Source of the DNA: Caproiciproducens sp. CPB-2
GTDB taxonomy: Bacteria; Bacillota; Clostridia; Oscillospirales; Acutalibacteraceae
DNA length: 64,000 bases
Reading direction: 5' to 3'
Assembly: GCF_036287215.1 (NCBI RefSeq)
Contig: NZ_CP142860.1
Coordinates: forward strand, 1-64,000
The translations under genes and the position numbers were made by a program. This document shows, piece by piece, positions 57,485 through 64,000 of this stretch; position 1 is the stretch's first letter; each line of letters opens with the position of its first letter. The notes beneath the pieces are model-generated. The model was not told where the DNA came from. It ran no database searches and saw only the letters and a list, made by a program, of their open reading frames with translations.

Positions 57485-58696
57485 ATGAACGGTAAGTCCA
57501 GAAAAACTTCGAAAATTCTTGCAATGCTTCTCGCCCTGTCGATGATTGTTCCGCTGTCGGCCTGCGGCGGCAGCCCTTCGGCGGCCTCCGGCGCGTCGGC
57601 GGGCACAGGCTCCGCAGCGGGTTCTGACGCGTCGCCGAAAGGAGACATCCTTTTTGGGGTTTCGACGGCAATCACAGGCGCCGCGCCTCTGGAAGGCGAG
57701 CGGACAAAGCAGGGGATCGATATGGCCGTTGAGGAAATCAACGCGGCGGGGGGAGTATTGGGCAAGAATCTGAAAGCGGAATATGAAGACGATGCAAATA
57801 CGGCGGGAACCGCTGTCAATGTTGTGAACAAGCTGGGCTCGAACCCGGACGTCGTCTGCCTGTTCGGGCCGCACAGAAGCACCAACGCGATCGCGGTGCT
57901 CGGCAGCGTCGCAAAAAACAAGATCCCGTTTTTAACAGGCGGCTCGTCGCCTTCCCTGATTAACTCCGGCAATCCTTACCTTTTCAGGATCAGGGCGTCG
58001 GATTCCTTTGTCGCGAAGATCATTTCAAAATATGCGGTGGAAAAGCTGCATGGTACAAAGATCGCTCTTCTGTACAATAACGACGATTACGGCGTAGGCG
58101 GCAAGGATGTCATCCTCGCGGACCTGAAGAGCAGAAACATAACCCCCGTGGTATGCGAAGGCCACAATACCGGCGATAAGGATATGACCAGCGTCATTGA
58201 GAAAGCAAAGAACGCGGGCGCGGATTGCCTGATTGTCTACACGCATGATCCGGAAGCCGCTATTTTAGCGCGCCAGGTCGTTGAACTCGGTCTGGATGTT
58301 CCGAAAATTGGCCCGACGACGTATGTCAACGAGACGTGGCTGTCTCTTGTCGATGAGAAAACGGCGGAAAACTGGTACAGCGTAACGGACTTTATTCCCA
58401 GCAACACGGATGAAAAGGTTGCCACATTTGTAAAGAAGTTTAAAGAGAAATACAATGTGGAACCGGATCTGTTCGCGTCGTCCTATTACAATGCGACCTA
58501 CCTGCTGGCTGACGCGCTGAAACGCGCCGGTACGGCTGACAGAGAAAAACTGCAGCAGGAGCTGCTTAAGACGAAAGATTTCCCAAGCATCTACGGAAAT
58601 ATGAGCGCCAACGAACACGGAGAATTGATCCACGATGCGGTAGTCGCCCAAATTCATGATAAAAAAGCCGTTTATGTGGAAAAAGTTACGGAATAA
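57485..58696 (+). CDS. Liv-type ABC transporter substrate-binding lipoprotein
   Basis: A 403-residue extracellular binding lipoprotein: basic start, hydrophobic signal and lipobox PLSAC (about 21-25), then a Ser/Ala/Gly linker. The binding domain has VSTAITGAAPLEGERTKQG, GGVLGKNLKAEYED and later GGSSPSLINSGNPYLFR, as in periplasmic-binding-protein type 6 (LivJ/K, amide and aromatic acid binders). It shows the most likely uptake of the pathway's substrate. 161 non-coding bases separate it from the aldolase gene. Confidence 0.88.
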   Translation: MNGKSRKTSKILAMLLALSMIVPLSACGGSPSAASGASAGTGSAAGSDASPKGDILFGVSTAITGAAPLEGERTKQGIDMAVEEINAAGGVLGKNLKAEYEDDANTAGTAVNVVNKLGSNPDVVCLFGPHRSTNAIAVLGSVAKNKIPFLTGGSSPSLINSGNPYLFRIRASDSFVAKIISKYAVEKLHGTKIALLYNNDDYGVGGKDVILADLKSRNITPVVCEGHNTGDKDMTSVIEKAKNAGADCLIVYTHDPEAAILARQVVELGLDVPKIGPTTYVNETWLSLVDEKTAENWYSVTDFIPSNTDEKVATFVKKFKEKYNVEPDLFASSYYNATYLLADALKRAGTADREKLQQELLKTKDFPSIYGNMSANEHGELIHDAVVAQIHDKKAVYVEKVTE

Positions 58697-59089
58697 GATT
58701 GAGCACTGTCCCCGGTAAATTTCTGTTGCTGTTTCAGAGACCTGTGAAATGATCCTGCAAGACAGCAATTTCATGGGTCTCTAAATATCTTGAATCGTTT
58801 TAGGATGGTTACTGAAAGAACAGGATACCCCTGTTTTTCCGGATGTATTTTTGGAGCTGCATTTCTTTTTCGTGTATTTTGCTGCCTTAGAACTGCCGTA
58901 ATGACCGTGTGCAGTAGAGAGTATGGGAATTGTATTGATTTGGACGGGATATAAAATTGGGAATCCGTGACCGTTGATTAAAATGATGGTACTGCGTATC
59001 GGATGTACTGTTATAGAATATTCTTTTTATGAAATTAGGATTGAATCGGGTGTATTGCTCTATTAAGTTTGATTGAAAGGGAGAAGTTT
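58697..59089. other. 393-base gap between binding protein and permease
   Basis: No gene is seen. AGAGACC (58736-58742) and GGTCTCT (58776-58782), with inner TGAAAT/ATTTCA pairs, form a stable hairpin after the binding-protein gene. A weaker hairpin AACAGG/CCTGTT with a T-run is at 58819-58838. These would let the binding protein be made in excess over the membrane parts. A weak -10-like TATAGAATAT lies near 59015. Confidence 0.55.
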
Positions 59090-59959
59090 ATGGAATCGTT
59101 TTTACAGCTTGTTGTAAGCGGAATCTCGATGGGCTGCATTTATTGTCTTGTAGCTATAGAGTTCTCGCTCATTTGGAACGCAAGCGGACTTATAAACTTC
59201 GGGCACGATAGTTTCATTATGTTCGGAGCATATATTTTTGCTGGTTCCATGATTCTAAGAGGAAATTTAAGCGTTCCGGCGGCAATTATCAGTTCCCTTA
59301 TTTTCATGGCGGCTTTCGGGGTACTGGTGGCTGTAACTATTTTTATTCCGCTGAGCCGGTTGGGTTCTGATATATTTGCCGTTATGGGAACCATTATGCT
59401 TGCAAAAATTATCAGTGAAGGCGTCAGGCTGTTTTACGGCGCGTCGCCTTTTTCTCTTCCCGGATTTCTGGGAGGAACCGTAAAATTTGGAAATGTTGTT
59501 ATGGGAAGGGTAAGCTTCTATATCATTTTCATTACCATTGTTACCTTGATTTGCATCCATCTGCTGTTCTCAAAAACGAAAATCGGCCGTGCGATGCGCT
59601 GTGTGGCGCAGGATAAGGACGCGGCTTCGCTGATGGGGATAAACGTACAGCGCAACATTATGGCGACCGTAGCGCTGAGTTCGGCGATATGCGGGATCAT
59701 TGGCGTTTTGATTATCCCGCTTTTCAGCGTCGATCTTAATATGGCGTCCATGATCGGGCTGAAAGGATTCGCCTCGGGAATCATCGGCGGCTTCGGATCG
59801 ATGCCGGGCGCGATGGTTGGCGGACTTTTAATCGGCTTGATCGAAAACCTTTATACCGGAATCGGCCCTGCGATTTACAAAGATGTTGTTGCGTTTTTGC
59901 TGATGATCATATTCCTGATGATAAAGCCTAAGGGAATTATGGCCAAGAAAAATCTGTAA
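59090..59959 (+). CDS. livH: Branched-chain amino acid-type ABC permease LivH
   Basis: A 289-residue inner-membrane permease with about eight helices and the LivH signature: ISMGCIYCLVAIEFSLIW, ASGLINFGHDSFIMFG and KGFASGIIGGFGSMPGAMVGG. It pairs with LivM and the two ATPases to import small amphiphilic acids or amino acids. The start ATG 59090 follows AAAGGGAG; a TTG 21 bases earlier lacks a site. Confidence 0.92.
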   Translation: MESFLQLVVSGISMGCIYCLVAIEFSLIWNASGLINFGHDSFIMFGAYIFAGSMILRGNLSVPAAIISSLIFMAAFGVLVAVTIFIPLSRLGSDIFAVMGTIMLAKIISEGVRLFYGASPFSLPGFLGGTVKFGNVVMGRVSFYIIFITIVTLICIHLLFSKTKIGRAMRCVAQDKDAASLMGINVQRNIMATVALSSAICGIIGVLIIPLFSVDLNMASMIGLKGFASGIIGGFGSMPGAMVGGLLIGLIENLYTGIGPAIYKDVVAFLLMIIFLMIKPKGIMAKKNL

Positions 59960-59995
59960 CATCATCTGAAAAGGAAAGCGAGGGAATGAATTTTT

Positions 59996-60964
59996 ATGAA
60001 AAAAAAGGGGATTGTCCAACTGGCGGCGGTTTTTTTGCTGTTGATCTTATTCCTGTTGGTTCCTGTGTTTGTGAAACAGACATATCTGATCATATTGTTT
60101 GACAATACGTTTATCAATATTATTATTTTAGTGGGTTTAAACTTCATAACCGGCCTGATGGGAGAAACCAATTTAGGAACGGCCGGAATCATGGCGCTGG
60201 GCGCGTACACCTTTTCCCTGTTTTGTACGCGGCTGTCTTTCTCCCCGTGGATTGGGCTGCTCTGCGCAGTCGTGATGGGGATCCTGATCGGCTTCGGGCT
60301 CGGCTGGCCGAGTCTGCGGATGAAGGGAATTTACCTTTCGCTGACCACGCTTGGCTTTGGGGAAATCGTAAGGCTGGTCCTGAACAATCTCGCCAATGTG
60401 ACAGGCGGTTCGACGGGTGTCACCAATATCCCCTCTTTAAACATTTTCGGACATGTGCTGACCTCCGCCATGGATTTCTATTATTTTATCCTTGTCTGCG
60501 TAATCATTATTTTGGCGGTCACCTATAAAATCATTCATTCAAAATGGGGACGGGCGATCAAGGCGATCAAGGACAACGACGTTGCCGTGGAAGCCTGCGG
60601 TATCGAAATTTCCAAAATAAAAATTTTAGCCTTTACTCTCTGCAGCGTTTACGGCTGCATCGGCGGCGCCCTGTACGCGCAGCTTATGGGTTATATCAGC
60701 CCTTCGGACTTTACTCTGAATTCGTCCGTTACCTATCTCATGATGCTGATGATCGGAGGGATCGGTTCCGTTCCGGGCAATATCATCGGGGCGTTTATTG
60801 TAACCATGCTTCCGGAGCTTCTGAGATTCCTCAAGGATTACTACTGGATCACCTTCAGCGTTATCATTTTGATATTCTCCGTTTTGCTTCCGAACGGCCT
60901 CGTCTCTATCTTTAAGAAATTCGCCGGCAGGATCGGTTCCGTGCTGACCAGGAAGGAGGAATAA
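59996..60964 (+). CDS. livM: Branched-chain amino acid-type ABC permease LivM
   Basis: A 322-residue permease with NFITGLMGETNLGTAGIMALGAYTFSL, LRMKGIYLSLTTLGFGEIVR and GGIGSVPGNIIGAFIV, the LivM signature. About nine helices are seen. It is followed 3 bases later by the LivG ATPase, so the transporter genes are closely coupled. Typical length. Confidence 0.92.
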   Translation: MKKKGIVQLAAVFLLLILFLLVPVFVKQTYLIILFDNTFINIIILVGLNFITGLMGETNLGTAGIMALGAYTFSLFCTRLSFSPWIGLLCAVVMGILIGFGLGWPSLRMKGIYLSLTTLGFGEIVRLVLNNLANVTGGSTGVTNIPSLNIFGHVLTSAMDFYYFILVCVIIILAVTYKIIHSKWGRAIKAIKDNDVAVEACGIEISKIKILAFTLCSVYGCIGGALYAQLMGYISPSDFTLNSSVTYLMMLMIGGIGSVPGNIIGAFIVTMLPELLRFLKDYYWITFSVIILIFSVLLPNGLVSIFKKFAGRIGSVLTRKEE

Positions 60965-60967
60965 AGG

Positions 60968-61759
60968 ATGCCCGAAATCTTAGAAATCAGCAACCTGACA
61001 AAAAAATTCGGCGGGTTGACCGCCGTAAATGATTTCACCATGCAGATGGAAAAAAGAAAGATCCATGCGTTGATCGGACCAAACGGCTCCGGAAAAACGA
61101 CCACGATCAATATGATCAGCGGCGTGCTGCAGGCAAACTCCGGCACCATATTGTTTGACGGGCAGGATATTACCAAAAACACGACGAATAAGATTGCCAA
61201 TCTCGGCGTTATCAGAACTTTTCAAAATATCAAGCTGTTCAAATCCCTTTCGGTCGTGGAGAATGTCATGGTCGGCGGGCACAAGGATACCCATATGGGC
61301 CTGCTTCATTCCCTGGTAGACGTCAGGGGTTCCCTGAAAGAAGAAAGCGCTTTAAAGGAAAGGGCGGAAGAAGTATTGAACTTCATTTCGCTTTACAATG
61401 TAAAAGATGAAAATGTAAACAATCTTCCCTACGGGCAGCAAAAAATGGTCGAGCTGGCAAGGGCCATGATGGGCCAGCCAAAGCTGCTGCTTTTGGACGA
61501 GCCCGCGGCCGGGCTGAATCCGACGGAAAGGGTCCAGCTCATGGAACTCCTTCAGAAAATATATGACGAGGGAGTGGAATTGTTTCTTGTAGAGCACAAT
61601 ATGGATGTGGTCATGAATTTCTGCCAGAAAATCACCGTCTTGTCCTTTGGAGTTAAAATCGCGGAGGGAACGCCAAATGAGGTGCAGAATAACGATGAGG
61701 TAATCAAGGCGTATCTGGGCAAGAAATATAAAAAGCAAGGAGTGGATGAGGTACAATGA
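60968..61759 (+). CDS. livG: ABC transporter ATPase LivG
   Basis: A 263-residue ATPase with Walker A GPNGSGKTTTINM (about 37-49), the Q-loop region IRTFQNIKLF, signature LPYGQQKMVELARAM and Walker B LLLLDEPAAGLNP. The LivG-specific DVRGSLKEE segment and a long helical insert are present. Its stop overlaps the start of livF by four bases. Confidence 0.93.
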   Translation: MPEILEISNLTKKFGGLTAVNDFTMQMEKRKIHALIGPNGSGKTTTINMISGVLQANSGTILFDGQDITKNTTNKIANLGVIRTFQNIKLFKSLSVVENVMVGGHKDTHMGLLHSLVDVRGSLKEESALKERAEEVLNFISLYNVKDENVNNLPYGQQKMVELARAMMGQPKLLLLDEPAAGLNPTERVQLMELLQKIYDEGVELFLVEHNMDVVMNFCQKITVLSFGVKIAEGTPNEVQNNDEVIKAYLGKKYKKQGVDEVQ

Positions 61760-62475
61760 ATGCCGTTCTGAGCGTCGAAGACATGGATGTTTACTATGGG
61801 AAAGTAAAAGCACTGAACAGTATAACGGTTTCAATCAACGAGGGAGAAATCGTTTCAATCATTGGATCCAACGGAGCCGGTAAGACGACGCTGATGAAAT
61901 CCATTATGGGACTTGTGAAGCTGGCAAAAGGCCAGATTACATTTATGGGCAAAACGGTCAGTAATTTCAAAACCCATAATATTGTCAACGAAGGGATTGT
62001 TTACGTACCGGAAGGAAGAAGGATTTTTCCGGAGCTGACAGTATTTGAAAATTTGCAAATGGGAGCTTATTCCAAAAAATACAGTCCGGCCGAATATAGA
62101 AATAAAGTCGAAGAAGTGTATGAAATTTTTCCGAAGCTCAAGCAAAGATCCGCGCAGATGGGGGGCTCGCTGAGCGGAGGGGAACAGCAGATGCTTGCTA
62201 TCGGCAGGGCGCTGATGGCTTCTCCAAAGCTGCTGCTGTTGGACGAACCGTCCCTGGGACTCGCCCCGATTATCATTGACGATATTTTTAACGTCATTAT
62301 TGAAATCAACAAGCAAAAGCATATTCCCATCATACTTGTGGAACAAAACGCCTATATGGCGTTGAGCATCTCCACGAGAGCCTACATTTTGGAGATCGGC
62401 GATATTAAATATCAGGGCGACGCCAAAGAACTCTCCGAAAGCTCCGTCATCAAAAAAGCGTATCTTGGGGGATAG
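61756..62475 (+). CDS. livF: ABC transporter ATPase LivF
   Basis: A 239-residue ATPase with Walker A GSNGAGKTTLMKS (about 36-48), VPEGRRIFPELTVFENLQMGA, signature LSGGEQQMLAIGRAL and Walker B LLLLDEPSLGLAP. Overlaps livG by ATGA (61756-61759). With LivG it forms the ATPase pair of this transporter. The LarA-like gene follows after 46 bases. Confidence 0.93.
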   Translation: MNAVLSVEDMDVYYGKVKALNSITVSINEGEIVSIIGSNGAGKTTLMKSIMGLVKLAKGQITFMGKTVSNFKTHNIVNEGIVYVPEGRRIFPELTVFENLQMGAYSKKYSPAEYRNKVEEVYEIFPKLKQRSAQMGGSLSGGEQQMLAIGRALMASPKLLLLDEPSLGLAPIIIDDIFNVIIEINKQKHIPIILVEQNAYMALSISTRAYILEIGDIKYQGDAKELSESSVIKKAYLGG

Positions 62476-62521
62476 TGATCCAATTGTTATAGGGAATTTT
62501 TCAATTAAAGGGTGAGCTTCT

Positions 62522-63817
62522 GTGTATATCGATTTTCCTCCGGCAGACGTCCTCGTGCGCGGCATGGATCAAATCAGGATTCCCTCTATGGTTACCGTTG
62601 AACAAAAATATGATCCGGCGAATATCCGGGATATTTCTTCTCATATCCGCCGCCAAATGGAAGACAATCTGAAAAACAAAGGACAGTATTGGAATAAAAG
62701 ACTCTGCCTGACGGTTGGAAGCCGGGGAATTCCCCATCTTGACCGGATCGTCCGTACCGTATGCGACATCCTGAAAGAATGGGGAGCAAAACCGTTTATT
62801 ATCCCCGCGATGGGCAGCCACGGCGGCGCTACGGCCGACGGGCAAAAGGAAGTGCTGGCCGGCTACAACATTACGGAGGACAGTATGGGGGTCCCCGTCC
62901 TGTCCTCCATGGATGTTGTGGAATATGCGCGATTGGATGACGGTACAAAGCTGTACTGTGACAAATACGCCAGCGAATCAGACGGCATTATCCTGCTGAA
63001 CAAGGTAAAGCCCCATACGGATTTTCGCGGCGCGCACGAGAGCGGGCTGGCAAAAATGATCGCGATCGGCCTTGCCAAGCATATCGGCGCTTCTTCCTTC
63101 CACCGGGTGGGCCTGGACCGATTTGCCGGGCTGATCCCAAAGGCCGCCGGGAAATTTCTAAAGCTGATGCCGGTTGCCTTCGGCATTGGGATCGTTCAGA
63201 ACGCCTATGATGAGCTTTGCGCGATCGAAGTCATGGAAAAAGAAAAGATTATGGAGAAAGACAGGGAATTGCTTGTCCTTGCCAAAGAAAAAATCGCAAA
63301 GTTCAAGTTTGACGAATTGGATGTGCTGATTATTGATGAAATCGGCAAAAACATAAGCGGAATGGGATTTGATCCCAACATTGTGGGAAGAAACAATTCC
63401 GGGACCCGTGATTTTTCAAAAATTCTCCGTTTGCAGAAGCTGTTTATCCGGGGCCTTTCCGAAGAATCCCATCATAACGGAGCCGGGATCGCTTCGGCGG
63501 ACGTAACGACAAGGCAATGCCTTCGGAGCGTTGACTGGGGTACGACCTGGACGAATATGATCACCGCGACAACGCTGAACGGAGGAAGGATCCCCCTGTA
63601 TATGAACAACGACAGGCAGGCGATATTGCTTGCCATCCGCACCTGCAACGGAATCGATTTTGAGGATGTAACGCTTGCGCGGATCAAGAACACGCTTTCC
63701 ATGAACGAAATTGAAATTTCACAATCATTATATAATAAAATAAAAGATAGAAAGGATATTCATTTGATCCGGGGACCTCATGAAATGCGCTTTGACGAGC
63801 ATGACAATTTAATATAA
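62522..63817 (+). CDS. LarA-like (DUF2088) hydroxyacid racemase/epimerase family protein
   Basis: A 431-residue protein of the nickel-dependent lactate racemase family (DUF2088). GSHGGATADG (about 98), KPHTDFRGAHESGLAK (about 162-177) and IGLAKHIGAS match the LarA regions that carry catalytic His residues and the cofactor-bearing Lys, although the His-to-Lys spacing is 13 rather than the usual 10. LarA homologues racemise or epimerise 2-hydroxy acids. The start is GTG after AAAGGGTGAGCTTCT. No larB, larC or larE cofactor gene is in the window. Substrate inferred from neighbours. Confidence 0.78.
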   Translation: MYIDFPPADVLVRGMDQIRIPSMVTVEQKYDPANIRDISSHIRRQMEDNLKNKGQYWNKRLCLTVGSRGIPHLDRIVRTVCDILKEWGAKPFIIPAMGSHGGATADGQKEVLAGYNITEDSMGVPVLSSMDVVEYARLDDGTKLYCDKYASESDGIILLNKVKPHTDFRGAHESGLAKMIAIGLAKHIGASSFHRVGLDRFAGLIPKAAGKFLKLMPVAFGIGIVQNAYDELCAIEVMEKEKIMEKDRELLVLAKEKIAKFKFDELDVLIIDEIGKNISGMGFDPNIVGRNNSGTRDFSKILRLQKLFIRGLSEESHHNGAGIASADVTTRQCLRSVDWGTTWTNMITATTLNGGRIPLYMNNDRQAILLAIRTCNGIDFEDVTLARIKNTLSMNEIEISQSLYNKIKDRKDIHLIRGPHEMRFDEHDNLI

Positions 63818-63941
63818 CGCTATGCCCCCGTGATCCAAACTTGCGCTTCGCCTTTTTTTATTGTATGCTATCCTTAAAACAGCAAAGAATATTCAGATCG
63901 CCGCATTTTTATGATCTGTCAGATACAAGGTGGTGCGCCGC

Positions 63942-64000
63942 ATGTCCCAGACAACCAAACGGGCTTTGGAAGCTTCCCTGAAAAACCTGCTGCTCCAAAA
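63942..64000 (+). CDS. Partial TetR-like regulator (runs off the window)
   Basis: Only 19 residues are visible: MSQTTKRALEASLKNLLLQ, the typical start of TetR-family regulators of the DhaS/TetR_C_8 kind. The helix-turn-helix would follow outside the window. The call is tentative because so little is seen. Confidence 0.5.
   Translation, partial: MSQTTKRALEASLKNLLLQ

Overview
The window opens on dnaA at base 1 and looks like the origin end of a finished Clostridia chromosome. The order dnaA-dnaN-S4 protein-recF-remB-gyrB-gyrA, the T-box leader on hisS, oxygen-independent NrdD/NrdG, DUF4321 beside maf and frequent TTG/GTG starts with strong GGAGG sites all fit a Gram-positive anaerobe. The GC-rich coding and the DUF4860 pilus cluster suggest Oscillospiraceae, perhaps near Caproiciproducens/Caproicibacter. 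That placement is inference, not proof.

1-18.4 kb (+ strand): replication and topology genes, with three tandem YcxB-like membrane proteins between gyrB and gyrA. Then come an LprI-like lipoprotein, a Nudix ADP-ribose hydrolase, and a four-gene ABC exporter-like operon (ATPase, ABC-2 permease, GldG-like, DUF4340). 18.5-46.1 kb (- strand): a compact type IV pilus-like operon led by a SARP/BTAD-type regulator; nrdDG with NrdR-like boxes; an HxlR regulator coupled to an aldo/keto reductase; an MFS transporter; queH; the T-box controlled hisS and aspS; minD-mgsA; mreBCD-mrdA; and zapA-U32-dut-DUF4321-maf. 46.5-51.1 kb (+): glycogen phosphorylase, a GH13 alpha-glucan hydrolase and tRNA-Arg(ACG).

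51.1-53.4 kb is an AT-richer accessory stretch behind the tRNA. It holds a degenerate ketopantoate-reductase-like gene, a VOC protein, two copies of a short repeat and a 17-bp copy of the tRNA 3' end. 53.4-63.8 kb (+) is the most interesting cluster. It encodes an IclR regulator, a D-2-hydroxyacid dehydrogenase, a DgoK-type 2-keto-3-deoxy-sugar-acid kinase, a DapA-family aldolase, a complete Liv-type ABC transporter and a LarA-like (DUF2088) enzyme. A shared palindrome lies before the regulator and before the catabolic genes. Together they look like a dedicated uptake and breakdown route for an unidentified 2-hydroxy or sugar acid. The window ends inside a TetR-like gene.

A mosaic intergenic repeat, with a 172-bp core and a separate CTCCCTC hairpin module, occurs at about 12.0, 32.0 and 34.3 kb in different orders and orientations.
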